Origin: an uncultured Mediterraneibacter sp.
Lineage (GTDB): Bacteria; Bacillota; Clostridia; Lachnospirales; Lachnospiraceae
NCBI GenBank assembly: GCA_944381935.1
Contig: CALWMN010000021.1
Coordinates: 1-42,144, forward strand
DNA length: 42,144 nt
Direction: 5' to 3'
Part shown: positions 24,339 through 34,172 of the stretch, piece after piece
Position numbering within the stretch: position 1 is the first letter of the stretch
Layout of the letters: each line of letters starts with the position of its first letter
Program-made: the position numbers and the translations under genes
The notes under the pieces: model-generated
What the model saw: only the letters and a program-made list of their open reading frames with translations
Databases searched by the model: none
Told to the model about the DNA's origin: nothing

Positions 24339-25673
24339 ATGGCAAGCTCAGCCTCAACAGCAAAACTTCATTCACATGAAAACATTTTCCCTGTCTTCCT
24401 CCGGTACGTCTCTGCAAATGTACTGGGAATGATCGGTTATTCCTGCTATATTCTGGCAGATACCTTTTTTATTGCCCGCGGGATCGGCGCTGACGCACTC
24501 GCTGCTCTTAATCTGGCAATTCCCGCCTACAATCTGATGAACGGCACGGGACTGATGATCGGCATGGGAGCTGCTGCCAGGTTTTCTCTTACCGCACCCA
24601 GTCCTGACAGCAGGGTTCACCGCACCATCTTTACGCAGGCGTTGTACCTTGCCGCCCTTGCATCGGCCATCTTCTCGTTTACAGGGTTGTTTTTCACGCC
24701 AGGCCTTGCCTCACTGCTCGGAGCCGACGGGACAACCCTGCCTTACGCCGTCCCTTATCTGAGGGTCCTGCTGATGTTCTCCCCGCTGTTTCTGTTCAAT
24801 AATACGCTCTTATGCTTTGTCAGGAACGACGGTGCACCGGGTCTTGCCATGACCGGGATGATCACAGGAAGCCTCACTAACATCGTGCTTGATTATATTT
24901 TTATTTACCCCCTGAATATGGGAATGACAGGGGCAGCCATCGCCACTGCGACTGCTCCTGTCATCAGTATGCTCATCCTTTCCCTTCATTTTATAAGGAA
25001 ACGGAATCATTTTCACCCTGTGAGAACCGCCCCCTCCGTAAAGCGCGCCGCGGATATATGCTCCCTCGGACTATCTTCCCTGATCACTGAGGTATCATCC
25101 GGCATTGTCATCATTATATTCAACTTCCTCATCCTCTCTTTAAACGGCAATACCGGGGTGGCTGCCTACGGGATTCTCGCCAATATTTCACTGGTGCTGA
25201 CCTCTGTTTTTACCGGTATCGGGCAGGGGATACAGCCGATCGTGAGCAGATATTCCTCGGAAAGCGGCCGGAAAGCGCGCCGGGGCACAAGGCGGTATGC
25301 CATATCATCCGCTTTGATCCTGTCACTTGCCTCCTATCTGGCCATCGCGTTGTTTTCTGCGCCCCTGGCAGACGTATTCAACCGGGATCACGATCCGGTC
25401 CTGAGCAGCATTGCCTCGCAGGGGATGAAGCTCTATTTCATCAGCCTGTTTTTTGCCGGCATCAATATCATTGCCGCGGCATTTTTAAGCTCTTCGGATC
25501 AGCCGCGGCATGCCTTTGCCATCTCCATGCTGCGCGGATTTTTACTGATCATCCCGGTCGCATGGATCCTTTCCGAACTGTTCGGGCTGACCGGCGTGTG
25601 GCTGTCTGTCCCGGTGACGGAAGGAATCGTATGTATCCTGTCAGTCATATTTCTGGCAAAAGATTATAGATGA
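24339..25673 (+). CDS. MATE-family multidrug/toxin efflux transporter (MepA-like)
   Basis: Cation-coupled efflux protein of 444 aa with about 12 predicted helices in two similar halves. Typical segments: VSANVLGMIGYSCYILADTFFIARGIG, LNLAIPAYNLMNGTGLMIGMGAA, LTNIVLDYIFIYPLNMGMTGAAIAT and the second-half GQGIQPIVSRYSSES. The start ATG at 24339 has AAGGAGG 8 bases upstream; a start at 24312 would lie inside the terminator stem of the leader. The upstream leader suggests ligand-controlled read-through, possibly by guanidinium. Monocistronic; convergent with pflA. Confidence 0.93.
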   Translation: MASSASTAKLHSHENIFPVFLRYVSANVLGMIGYSCYILADTFFIARGIGADALAALNLAIPAYNLMNGTGLMIGMGAAARFSLTAPSPDSRVHRTIFTQALYLAALASAIFSFTGLFFTPGLASLLGADGTTLPYAVPYLRVLLMFSPLFLFNNTLLCFVRNDGAPGLAMTGMITGSLTNIVLDYIFIYPLNMGMTGAAIATATAPVISMLILSLHFIRKRNHFHPVRTAPSVKRAADICSLGLSSLITEVSSGIVIIIFNFLILSLNGNTGVAAYGILANISLVLTSVFTGIGQGIQPIVSRYSSESGRKARRGTRRYAISSALILSLASYLAIALFSAPLADVFNRDHDPVLSSIASQGMKLYFISLFFAGINIIAAAFLSSSDQPRHAFAISMLRGFLLIIPVAWILSELFGLTGVWLSVPVTEGIVCILSVIFLAKDYR

Positions 25674-25803
25674 TTTTATTGCTGTAGGCGAAAGATGATA
25701 TTTGCCTTAAATGCCGTACGGGCACGAACATTTTTGCCCGGAACTCAACTGTAAAAGCTAAATAAAATCTGCATTTTTATTGAATATCTTTCAAATTAAA
25801 AGA

Positions 25804-25852
25804 ACTGCCGCATCTATAAATTGACATTTCATAGATACGGCAGTATTTTTTT
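25804..25852. terminator. Bidirectional intrinsic terminator
   Basis: Arms ACTGCCGCATCTAT (25804-25817) and ATAGATACGGCAGT (25831-25844) with one mismatch, followed by eight T's. Located between the convergent MATE and pflA genes. Confidence 0.88.
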
Positions 25853-25855
25853 ACC

Positions 25856-26596
25856 TTACTTATTTACTTTACACCCGGTTTCCAGGATCCTGTTCGCATT
25901 TTCAATGCGTTCCGCAGAAGGCGGCTCAATTCCCGCAAGCGGATAGTCATATCCCAGTTCTTTCCATTTGTATTCCCCCAGCGTATGATAAGGGAGGATC
26001 TCCACCTTTTCCACATTGTCCAATGTATCAATGAACTTCCGAAGATCCCTGAGATATCCGTCATAATCATTCCTCTGTGGCACAAGCACGTGACGGATCC
26101 ATACTGGCTTTCCAATTTTGGAAAGATATTCTGCCATATCCAAAATATTGTTATTTGACTGTCCTGTAAGAATCCTGTGCTGCGCCTCATCAATATGCTT
26201 GATATCGAGCAAAAGCAGATCCGTATATCCCATCAACTCATTGAATTTTCCGAAAAACGGTTCCTCACGTGTAAAAGGTGCTCCACTTGTATCAATGGTG
26301 GTGTGGATCCCATGTTCCTTTGCCTTCCTGAAAAGCTCCAGAAGAAAATCGATCTGCATGAGAGGCTCCCCGCCGCTGACCGTAATGCCGCCGCCATCCC
26401 TCCAATATGATCTGTATCGGAGCGCCTGCTGCAACAATTCATCCACACTTCTCTGCTCCCCGTCCGTCATATTCCACGTATCCGGGTTATGGCAGAACTG
26501 ACAGCGCATTGGACATCCGCTCATAAAAATCACAAAACGGACACCCGGTCCGTCTACCGAGCCAAAACTCTCGGTTGAATGAATAAAACCCTTCAT
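25856..26596 (-). CDS. pflA: Pyruvate formate-lyase activating enzyme
   Basis: Radical-SAM enzyme that puts the glycyl radical on pyruvate formate-lyase. Cluster motif CPMRCQFC (Cys28, Cys32, Cys35) followed by HNPDTW; also STESFGSVDGPGVRFVIFMSG and TVSGGEPLMQIDFLLELF, both typical of PflA. 246 aa, a normal length. Good ribosome site (AAAGGGG). It lies downstream of pflB on the same strand, separated by a 247-base gap full of repeats. Confidence 0.95.
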   Translation of the reverse strand: MKGFIHSTESFGSVDGPGVRFVIFMSGCPMRCQFCHNPDTWNMTDGEQRSVDELLQQALRYRSYWRDGGGITVSGGEPLMQIDFLLELFRKAKEHGIHTTIDTSGAPFTREEPFFGKFNELMGYTDLLLLDIKHIDEAQHRILTGQSNNNILDMAEYLSKIGKPVWIRHVLVPQRNDYDGYLRDLRKFIDTLDNVEKVEILPYHTLGEYKWKELGYDYPLAGIEPPSAERIENANRILETGCKVNK

Positions 26597-26609
26597 ATTT
26601 CCCCTTTCA

Positions 26610-26842
26610 GGGACGTAGTAAAACTCAATTTAGCTATGTCCCAAATTAAGCTTCACTGTGTCCCAAATTGAATTTCACTGTGTCCCCTATGTGAAAAATA
26701 GCCAAAAATGGTGATAATATCCCCCTATAATCCCTTGCCTTTTGTGCAAATTTCAGGCAGGGACAGGGCTATCTGCAAAAAGGGACAGGGCTGGCGTCAA
26801 TCGGGGACGTAGCTAAATTTAATTTTACTACGTCCCCGATTG
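26610..26842. repeat. Mosaic of palindromic and 22-bp repeats between pflB and pflA
   Basis: The gap is built of related GGGAC-type repeats. Palindromic unit 1 is at 26610-26642; palindromic unit 2 at 26798-26842 has 15-bp arms and is its near-identical inverted copy (3 differences in 33). Two tandem 22-bp units (26637-26658 and 26659-26680) share TTCACTGTGTCCC (also 26674-26686). GGGACAGGGCT occurs at 26760-26770 and 26782-26792, again 22 bp apart. The pattern resembles REP/BIME elements. The right palindrome ends 2 bases before the pflB stop and may also terminate or stabilise its transcript. Confidence 0.75.
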
Positions 26843-26843
26843 A

Positions 26844-29102
26844 TTACATTCTGTCGTGGCAGGTTCTTGCAATTACGTCAAGCTGCTGCTCTTTTGTCAG
26901 GTCGATGAACTTCACAGCATATCCGGAAACGCGGATCGTAAAATTCGCATACTCTTCTTTCTCCGGATGTTCCATTGCATCGATCAGTTTCTCTGTACCA
27001 AACACATTCACATTTAAATGATGTGCGCCCTGGTCAAAGTATCCGTCCATCACATGGACAAGATTATTCTTGCGTTCATTATCATCATGCCCCAGTGCGC
27101 CCGGGCTGATTGTCTGAGTATTGGAAATCCCGTCAAGCGCCTGCTCATACGGAAGTTTCGCAACGGAGTTAAGGGATGCGAGAAGCCCGTTCATCTCTGC
27201 TCCGTAGGACGGGTTTGCTCCCGGCGCCAGCGGCTCCCCTGCCTTTCTTCCGTCCGGAAGGGAACCTGTCGCCTTACCGTAAACAACATTGGACGTAATG
27301 GTGAGGATGGATGTGGTCGGCTCGGAATTTCTGTAAGTATGGCACTTTTTCAGCTTGCTCATGAATGTGCGCAGCAGCCATACCGCGATATCATCCGCTC
27401 GGTCGTCATCGTTTCCATATTTCGGGAAATCGCCCTCCACCTCAAAATCTGTGGCAATACCGTCCTCATCACGGATCACTTTTACTTTCGCATACTTAAT
27501 TGCGCTTAAGGAATCGACCACATGCGAGAATCCTGCGATACCTGTCGCAAACGTACGTCTCACATTTGTATCGATCAGCGCCATCTCAGCAGCCTCATAG
27601 TAATATTTGTCATGCATATAGTGGATCATGTTCAGTGTATCCACATACAGCTTGGACAGCCACTCCATCATCTGGTCGTATTTCTCCATAACCTCATCAA
27701 AATCAAGGTACTCAGACGTAATCGGCCTGTAGAGCGGAGATACCTGCTGTTTCGTCTTTTCATCGACACCGCCGTTGATCGCGTACAGAAGGCATTTCGC
27801 AAGATTCGCGCGCGCTCCGAAGAACTGGATCTCCTTACCGGTCTCTGTCGCGGATACGCAGCAGCAGATGGAGTAGTCGTCGCCCCATACCGGGCGCATT
27901 ACATCATCGTTCTCATACTGGATCGAGCTTGTCTTTACAGAAATATAAGCCGCATATTTCTTAAAGTTCTCCGGCAGATGCGAGGAATACAGCACTGTCA
28001 GGTTCGGCTCCGGTGACGGTCCCATGTTCTCCAGTGTGTGAAGGAAACGATAATCGTTCTTTGTGACCATATGGCGCCCGTCCATTCCGATTCCTGCCAT
28101 CTCCAGCGTCGCCCAAACCGGGTCCCCCGAGAAAAGCTCGTTGTAGGACGGGATCCTTGCGAATTTCACCATTCTGAACTTCATGACAATGTGGTCGATA
28201 AGTTCCTGTGCCTGCTCTTCTGTCAGGATTCCTTTCTCCATATCCCTCTGGATATAAATATCAAGGAATGTGGAGATACGTCCCACACTCATCGCGGCTC
28301 CATTCTGCGTCTTGATCGCCGCGAGATAGCCGAAGTACAGCCACTGAACCGCCTCTTTCGCGTTTGTGGCCGGCTTGGAAATGTCATAGCCGTATACGGA
28401 CGCCATCTCCTTCATCTCTTTGAGCGCCCTGATCTGGTCCGCAATCTCTTCCCTGAGACGGAAATCCGTCCCTTTCATCCCATGTCTCTCGTACTCAATG
28501 AAATCAGACTCTTTCTTCTCGATCAGATAATCAATCCCGTAAAGAGCCACACGGCGGTAATCGCCCACGATACGCCCCCTTCCGTACGTGTCCGGAAGCC
28601 CTGTGATAATCTTATTGTGACGTGCTTTCTTCATCTCAGGCGTGTATACATCGAATACTGCCTGATTGTGTGTCTTATGATATTTGGTAAAGATTTCATG
28701 CAGTTTTTCACTTGGGGTATATCCATAGGTCGTGCATGCCTGCTCCGCCATCTTGATCCCGCCGTAGGGCATGAACGCTCTCTTTAATGGCTTGTCCGTC
28801 TGAAGGCCTACAACCTGTTCCAGGTCCTTCATTTCTTCATTGATGTAACCCGGCCCATATGCTGTCAGCCCGGAAACAATCTCTGTCTCCATATCCAGAA
28901 CACCGCCCTTTGCACGCTCTTCCTTCTGGAGTCTGGAGAGTTCCCCCCAAAGCTTGTCCGTTGCCTCTGTCGGGTCTGCAAGGAAAGACTCGTCCCCGTC
29001 ATACTGTGTATAGTTATTCTGGATGAAATCACGCACATTGACTTCTTCTTTCCAGAGATGCCCTTTGAAATCTGTCCACTGGTCAAAATTTACTCTCGCC
29101 AT
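26844..29102 (-). CDS. pflB: Formate C-acetyltransferase (pyruvate formate-lyase)
   Basis: Glycyl-radical enzyme splitting pyruvate plus CoA into acetyl-CoA and formate, central to anaerobic fermentation. The active-site cysteines lie in a CCC run (413-415, [12 protein letters not shown]), and the radical glycine in [10 protein letters not shown] (Gly727) near the C-terminus. [24 protein letters not shown] and [28 protein letters not shown] are family hallmarks. 752 aa, full length. GAGGAGG precedes the ATG. Its upstream region is shared with the divergent GH3 gene and holds several palindromes and a Fur-like box. pflA follows. Confidence 0.97.
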   Translation of the reverse strand: MARVNFDQWTDFKGHLWKEEVNVRDFIQNNYTQYDGDESFLADPTEATDKLWGELSRLQKEERAKGGVLDMETEIVSGLTAYGPGYINEEMKDLEQVVGLQTDKPLKRAFMPYGGIKMAEQACTTYGYTPSEKLHEIFTKYHKTHNQAVFDVYTPEMKKARHNKIITGLPDTYGRGRIVGDYRRVALYGIDYLIEKKESDFIEYERHGMKGTDFRLREEIADQIRALKEMKEMASVYGYDISKPATNAKEAVQWLYFGYLAAIKTQNGAAMSVGRISTFLDIYIQRDMEKGILTEEQAQELIDHIVMKFRMVKFARIPSYNELFSGDPVWATLEMAGIGMDGRHMVTKNDYRFLHTLENMGPSPEPNLTVLYSSHLPENFKKYAAYISVKTSSIQYENDDVMRPVWGDDYSICCCVSATETGKEIQFFGARANLAKCLLYAINGGVDEKTKQQVSPLYRPITSEYLDFDEVMEKYDQMMEWLSKLYVDTLNMIHYMHDKYYYEAAEMALIDTNVRRTFATGIAGFSHVVDSLSAIKYAKVKVIRDEDGIATDFEVEGDFPKYGNDDDRADDIAVWLLRTFMSKLKKCHTYRNSEPTTSILTITSNVVYGKATGSLPDGRKAGEPLAPGANPSYGAEMNGLLASLNSVAKLPYEQALDGISNTQTISPGALGHDDNERKNNLVHVMDGYFDQGAHHLNVNVFGTEKLIDAMEHPEKEEYANFTIRVSGYAVKFIDLTKEQQLDVIARTCHDRM

Positions 29103-29231
29103 TTTTCTGAAAACCTCCTCATTGAAATCCTTAAATTACCGTTTAAAATTACTGTTTCTGTAAGCCGGCGTCTGCAGCCCCGGTCTCTTACATGCGCTAG
29201 TATATCATCGCGTTAAAAAAAAGACAAGCGT

Positions 29232-29250
29232 TATAATGAAAATCATTCTC
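29232..29250. promoter_or_regulatory. Fur-box-like sequence upstream of pflB
   Basis: TATAATGAAAATCATTCTC matches the classical 19-bp Fur consensus (GATAATGATAATCATTATC) at 16 of 19 positions. It lies about 130 bases before the pflB start and 210 before GH3. It is AT-rich, so a chance match is possible. Confidence 0.45.
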
Positions 29251-29260
29251 AGGAACGCCA

Positions 29261-29280
29261 TTGTACTTAATTTTGTACAA
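29261..29280. promoter_or_regulatory. Palindrome TTGTAC-N8-GTACAA
   Basis: Perfect 6-bp arms around eight AT bases, in the pflB/GH3 divergent region. It resembles redox or catabolite operators in shape but does not match the Rex consensus (TTGTGAA-N4-TTCACAA). Confidence 0.45.
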
Positions 29281-29302
29281 TACATGTCCGTTTCACACTA
29301 TA

Positions 29303-29326
29303 TATTGTATTTTCCCGAATACAATA
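29303..29326. promoter_or_regulatory. Palindrome TATTGTATT-N6-AATACAATA
   Basis: Perfect 9-bp arms around TTCCCG, also in the pflB/GH3 divergent region, different in sequence from the neighbouring palindrome. A candidate operator for pflB or the GH3 gene. The rest of the 29103-29461 gap shows no gene. Confidence 0.5.
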
Positions 29327-29461
29327 CGTCAATACTTTCTTTCTGAATCCGGCATCATTTTGTCAAAATTCTACTTCACGCCTGCCCACATCTCATTGAA
29401 AGATATTTTAATTATGCTATAATAAACCGCATACTACATATTTTTGAAATGGGGGAAAGTA

Positions 29462-31711
29462 ATGAAACAGCAGAAAGCAAGCGAAAAAATACGCTACTTC
29501 CAAAATGAAAACGGTCCTGTAATAGGCGTAACCGAAAAAGACCCAATCTGTGCAGACGGATTATATTTCCGCGATGTCAACGGAGACGGAAAGCTCTGCA
29601 TCAGCGGGGACTGGAGAAAATCCCCGGAGGAACGTGCCGAAGCTCTGGCAAAGGAGCTCTCAGTGGATGAAAAGATCGGCCTGCTTTTCCTAAATTCCTG
29701 GAAAATGGGACAGGAACAAGAAGACAAAAACTTTGTCGATGCAACGGGTCTTCTCGACGAGAAACCGGTGGAGGCAGGCACTTCAATCTTCGCGACAAAC
29801 TCGACGACGGGGACAACAGACATGATGCTCAACCAACATGTACGCGAGTTCATTCTCCGCGCCAACCCAAAGCCGGACGAGCTGACAGACTGGATCAATG
29901 AATTAAACTGCGTGGCAGAAAAAGCAGAGCATTTTGTCCCGGCGCTTGTCGTATCCAACTCCCGGAATGAAAACGGTGAAGTCGTATTCGGAATGAACGA
30001 TGCCTCCGGGGTATTCGCGGCGTGGCCCGGCACTCTGGGTATCGCTGCCGCACTGAAGGGGACGGATGATTTCTCCATCATAGACGACTTTGCCGACTGT
30101 ATCAGGAAAGAATGGGATTCCGTGGGCCTGAAAAAAGGCTACATGTACATGGCAGACTGCTTAAGCGATCCCCGCTGGCAGCGGACATACGGTACATTTG
30201 GGGAAGACCCTGAACTGATCGCGGAGATCTTTGACCGGCTCATCCCGGGAATCCAGGGAAGTGACGACGGCGTGACGGCAGACGGTGTCGCCCTGACCGT
30301 AAAACATTTCCCGGGCGGAGGCGCAAGAGAAAACGGATTCGATCCCCATTATAAACAGGGGCAGTGGAATGTCTATCAGACGGAGGGCAGCCTTCAGAAA
30401 TATCATATTCCGGGATTCCTCCCCGCAGTGAAAAAGCATGCCTCCTCCATTATGCCTTATTACGCGAAACCTGCCAGGGCAAAAAGCGCAGACCAGTACG
30501 ATATGAATGGAGATCCGATCGAGTGGATTCCTGTGGGATTTGCATACAACAAAGCCTTTCTCCATGACATCCTTCGCGGCCAGATGGGATTCAAAGGCTA
30601 CATAAACAGCGATTCCGGCATTACCCAGATGATGGCATGGGGTGTGGAAGACCTTGAGAGATGTGAGCGCGTAGCCCTTGCAGTCAACACGGGCATCGAT
30701 ATCATAAGCGGCTCCTATGATATGAAAGACGCAAGGGAGGCATATGACCGGGGACAAAACGGATATTACACCACGGGCGGGCACGCTGTCCCGGAAGGGT
30801 ATACCCCCGAACAGATCACGCTCTCGGAAGAAGCGATCAACCGCGCCGTGTCCCGCACGCTCAAAGAACGTTTCGAGCTTGGACTGTTCGAGAACCCGTA
30901 CCGTGACCCTGTCAGGGCGGCAGAAGTCGTTGCCACACAGAAGCACTGGGATGACGCTGCTGATATCCACCGCAAGTCTGTGGTTCTCCTGAAAAATAAT
31001 GACGGGACACTTCCCCTTCGCACATCCACGGGAGATTCCGTCCTGAAGGTTTATGTCGAATGTTTCAACAAAAGTGCAGAGGCTGCAGGAAAGGCGACAG
31101 AAGAGCTCCAAAAACAGGTCGCTGCAGAGGGCATAACCCTGGTCTCCTCCCCGGAAGAAGCAGGGGCAGCCATCCTGTTCGTAACGCCAAGTTCAGGAGA
31201 GTACTTCAACGCTACCCCCGGATATCTTGAGCTGGATATCTGTGACGGGAAAGAAGTCTGCGATGTGGATGAGGAAGGGCGTCCCGCCAGGACAGTTCAC
31301 ACCGAGACCACGCTTGCAGGAGCAGGAAGAATCTCAGAAATTGCAGAAATCGTACACCGAAACGGCGGGAAGGTGATTTCGTCAATCAATTTCACCCTTG
31401 CATGGCAGGTCGGAAATGTAGAGAAACACTCTGACGTGCTCCTCGCAGGGTTCGACACCTATCCCTGTGCGGTCCTGGACGTGATATTCGGCAGGTTCTC
31501 ACCTGTCGGCCGCATGCCGATGACACTGCCAAAAGACGACAGCGTCATTGCGGTAAACGCTGACGGGGTATGTATCTCACCGAATGATGTCCCCGGCTAT
31601 GACAAAGACAGGTACATGCCGGATGGCATGAAAGATGAAAACGGCAAAGCCTATGCTTACCGCGACGCGGCAGGAAATTATTATGAGCTTGGTTTTGGCC
31701 TGAAATATTAG
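29462..31711 (+). CDS. Glycoside hydrolase family 3 (beta-glucosidase/xylosidase-like)
   Basis: Cytoplasmic exo-glycosidase (no signal peptide), 749 aa. The opening FRDVNGDGKLCISGDWRKSPEERAEALAKELSVDEKIG is the usual GH3 entry; it is followed by the barrel with LTVKHFPGGGARENGFDPH and the nucleophile region YINSDSGITQMMAWG (Asp384), then the second domain (VVLLKNNDGTLPL) and the end YYELGFGLKY. Start at 29462 chosen for GGGGGAAAGTA; a start at 29444 would lack a ribosome site. Substrate not determined by sequence. The GH2 gene follows after about 100 bases, suggesting joint use of a beta-linked plant or host glycan. Confidence 0.9.
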   Translation: MKQQKASEKIRYFQNENGPVIGVTEKDPICADGLYFRDVNGDGKLCISGDWRKSPEERAEALAKELSVDEKIGLLFLNSWKMGQEQEDKNFVDATGLLDEKPVEAGTSIFATNSTTGTTDMMLNQHVREFILRANPKPDELTDWINELNCVAEKAEHFVPALVVSNSRNENGEVVFGMNDASGVFAAWPGTLGIAAALKGTDDFSIIDDFADCIRKEWDSVGLKKGYMYMADCLSDPRWQRTYGTFGEDPELIAEIFDRLIPGIQGSDDGVTADGVALTVKHFPGGGARENGFDPHYKQGQWNVYQTEGSLQKYHIPGFLPAVKKHASSIMPYYAKPARAKSADQYDMNGDPIEWIPVGFAYNKAFLHDILRGQMGFKGYINSDSGITQMMAWGVEDLERCERVALAVNTGIDIISGSYDMKDAREAYDRGQNGYYTTGGHAVPEGYTPEQITLSEEAINRAVSRTLKERFELGLFENPYRDPVRAAEVVATQKHWDDAADIHRKSVVLLKNNDGTLPLRTSTGDSVLKVYVECFNKSAEAAGKATEELQKQVAAEGITLVSSPEEAGAAILFVTPSSGEYFNATPGYLELDICDGKEVCDVDEEGRPARTVHTETTLAGAGRISEIAEIVHRNGGKVISSINFTLAWQVGNVEKHSDVLLAGFDTYPCAVLDVIFGRFSPVGRMPMTLPKDDSVIAVNADGVCISPNDVPGYDKDRYMPDGMKDENGKAYAYRDAAGNYYELGFGLKY

Positions 31712-31815
31712 CCTGAAAATCGTTCGATAATCACTAAAAATATTCCTTTCCTTTCTATAAACGCCAGTTTAGAATACAGACAGGAATATCAGAAGATTCA
31801 TAAGGAGGATTATGT

Positions 31816-34083
31816 ATGCGCAAAGTAATAAACCTGAATGACAACTGGAAATTCATTCAGAAAGACGCCGGACTTCCCGATGCTTTTCCGGCAGACTGGC
31901 AGACTGTCACCCTGCCCCACACATGGAACGCCATAGACGGACAGGACGGGAACGGGAGCTACGACCGCGGCAGATACTGGTATGCAAAAAGCTTTGAGAC
32001 TCCCCGGCAGCCTCTTGCGGGCGGGAGGGTATTTGTCGAGATACTGGCTGCCGGCCAGCAGGCAACTGTTTATGTAAACGGCAAGGAGGCGGTTTATCAT
32101 GAGGGAGGATACTCCATTTTCCGCGCAGATATCACAGATCTGTGCAGGGAGGAAGGGGAGAATCTTCTTGTCGTAGCGTGCAGCAACGAACACAAAGAAA
32201 GTGTCTACCCACAGTCCGCAGACTTTACTTTCTATGGAGGGCTTTACCGCGGGGTGAATCTTATCAGCGTACCGGACGCGCATTTTGACCTGGAATACTA
32301 CGGAGGGCCCGGTATTCAGGTGACCCCGGAGCCGTGTGAGGACGGCGGCGCCGTATTTGACATTGTCACTTATACTAAAAATACAGACGAGAACTTTACC
32401 GTATTATATTCTATCTGTGACGCAGATGGAAATGAGGTCGGATACGCGTGCCGCCCGGCGGATGACACAAGGGTTACGATCTACGTGCCAGACGCCCGGA
32501 AATGGGATATTGACGATCCCTGTCTCTACACTGTAACGGCCCTGCTCCAGCGCAGGAATGAGGCATATGACGAGATCTCCGCCAACGTCGGTGTCCGCAG
32601 CTTCTCCTGTGATCCCGACAAAGGATTTATTATCAACGGCGTTGAGACTCCGCTGCGCGGTGTAAGCCGCCATCAGGATCAGCTTTATAAGGGGAACGCC
32701 CTGACACGTGAGGACCACTTCAGAGATGCTGAGCTTATCAAGGAGCTGGGAGCAAATACGATCCGCCTGGCGCACTATCAGCACTCACAGGATTTCTATG
32801 ATGCATGCGATAAGCTCGGATTTATCATCTGGGCAGAGATCCCGTTTATCAGCGTATTCAACAAAGATCCGGAGGCTCACCAGAACTGTATCAGCCAGCT
32901 CAAGGAGCTGATTATACAGAACTACAATCATCCTTCCATCTGTTTCTGGGGTATCTCAAACGAGATCCTGATCGGCGGCATTTCCGAGAAGCTGGTGGAA
33001 AACCACAAGGAACTCAATGCTCTGGCAAAAGAGCTTGACCCGACCCGCCTGACGACAATCGCCCATGTGACGATGACACCGGTCGAAAGTCCCATGCATG
33101 GGATCACAGACGTGGAGAGCTATAACCATTATTTCGGATGGTACGGCGGGAAGATGGAGGACAACGGGCCCTGGCTGGACAACTTCCACAAGGCCCATCC
33201 TGATATCTGCCTGGGTCTTTCCGAGTACGGCTGCGAGGGCATTATTACATATCACGGACCGAACCCGGCATGCAAGGACTACAGCGAGGAGTACCAGGCG
33301 CTGTACCATGAGCACCTTGCCAAAGTTCTGGACGAGCGTCCGTGGATGTGGTCCAGCCATGTGTGGAACATGTTCGATTTCGGATGCGCTGCCCGCGATG
33401 AGGGCGGTGTCGCAGGCCGTAACAACAAGGGTCTTATGACAATTGACCGCAAGACAAAGAAAGACAGCTATTATATTTATAAGGCATACTGGAACAAAGA
33501 ACCGATGGTTCATCTGTGTGGGAAGCGTTATGCGCAGCGCTCCGGTGAGACGACCGAGATCCGTGTATACTCCAACCAGCCGGCTGTAACGCTTTATCTG
33601 AATGGGGAGAAGGTTGCAGAACAGACGTCGGAGAAAGTATTCGTATTTACGGTTTCTCTTGCCGATGGGTTCAACACCATTATGGCTGCAGCAGGAGACA
33701 TAAAGGATACTATGACACTGGAAAAAGTGGAAAAAGAACCTTCCATCTATGTACTGCCCGAGGTGAATGAACGTGCGGAAGGTGTTGCAAACTGGTTTAA
33801 GGCAGTGGGCGACCTGGACCTGAAAGCTCCTATGGAGTTCCCGGAAGGTATGTATAGCATTAAAGATACAATGGAAGAGCTTGCAGAGTGCCCTGAGGCC
33901 CTGGAGATCATAAGCAAAGCCTTCAAGCTGGCAATGAATATGACCTTATCCCCGGGCGAAGGGATGTGGGATATGATGAAGTCCATGTCCTTTGAAAACA
34001 TGGGTCAAATGGCAGGTTCCCTCCTCCCCGAAGGATTTGTGGAGAGCATCAATGCACAGTTGATCAAGATTAAAAAGAAATAG
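31816..34083 (+). CDS. Glycoside hydrolase family 2 (beta-galactosidase-like) with C-terminal extension
   Basis: Intracellular GH2 enzyme, 755 aa. N-terminal sugar-binding domain (NDNWKFIQKD, LPHTWNAIDGQDGNGSYDRG, RYWYAKSF), Ig-like domain, then the TIM barrel with GVSRHQD, the acid/base Glu383 in WGISNEI and nucleophile Glu470 in GLSEYGCEG. Residues from about 642 to 755 are an unusual, mostly helical, Met-rich tail (PEGMYSIKDTMEELAECPEA, then GEGMWDMMKSMSFENMGQMA) without an obvious carbohydrate role. AAGGAGG precedes the ATG. Follows GH3 on the same strand and ends at a hairpin terminator. Beta-galactosidase is the closest guess; other beta-glycosides are possible. Confidence 0.9.
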   Translation: MRKVINLNDNWKFIQKDAGLPDAFPADWQTVTLPHTWNAIDGQDGNGSYDRGRYWYAKSFETPRQPLAGGRVFVEILAAGQQATVYVNGKEAVYHEGGYSIFRADITDLCREEGENLLVVACSNEHKESVYPQSADFTFYGGLYRGVNLISVPDAHFDLEYYGGPGIQVTPEPCEDGGAVFDIVTYTKNTDENFTVLYSICDADGNEVGYACRPADDTRVTIYVPDARKWDIDDPCLYTVTALLQRRNEAYDEISANVGVRSFSCDPDKGFIINGVETPLRGVSRHQDQLYKGNALTREDHFRDAELIKELGANTIRLAHYQHSQDFYDACDKLGFIIWAEIPFISVFNKDPEAHQNCISQLKELIIQNYNHPSICFWGISNEILIGGISEKLVENHKELNALAKELDPTRLTTIAHVTMTPVESPMHGITDVESYNHYFGWYGGKMEDNGPWLDNFHKAHPDICLGLSEYGCEGIITYHGPNPACKDYSEEYQALYHEHLAKVLDERPWMWSSHVWNMFDFGCAARDEGGVAGRNNKGLMTIDRKTKKDSYYIYKAYWNKEPMVHLCGKRYAQRSGETTEIRVYSNQPAVTLYLNGEKVAEQTSEKVFVFTVSLADGFNTIMAAAGDIKDTMTLEKVEKEPSIYVLPEVNERAEGVANWFKAVGDLDLKAPMEFPEGMYSIKDTMEELAECPEALEIISKAFKLAMNMTLSPGEGMWDMMKSMSFENMGQMAGSLLPEGFVESINAQLIKIKKK

Positions 34084-34089
34084 TTTAAA

Positions 34090-34131
34090 AAACTGCCGCG
34101 CAGCTGAGATACTCAGTCTGTACGGCAGTTT
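34090..34131. terminator. Intrinsic terminator after the GH2 gene
   Basis: Arms AAACTGCCG (34090-34098) and CGGCAGTTT (34123-34131) enclose a smaller hairpin (CTGAG/CTCAG). It lies between the convergent GH2 and DUF308 genes. Confidence 0.85.
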
Positions 34132-34172
34132 CTTACTATTACGGCGAAGCATGTCCGAACCTCATCATTCTG

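Noticed and set aside
29261-29280. Rex operator upstream of pflB
   Set aside because: Arms and spacer (6-8-6) do not match the Rex consensus; kept only as an unnamed palindrome.
29540-29640. Dockerin or EF-hand domain at the GH3 N-terminus
   Set aside because: The DVNGDGKL motif is the usual GH3 entry sequence (D.NGNGKLD.YEDWR type), present once only.
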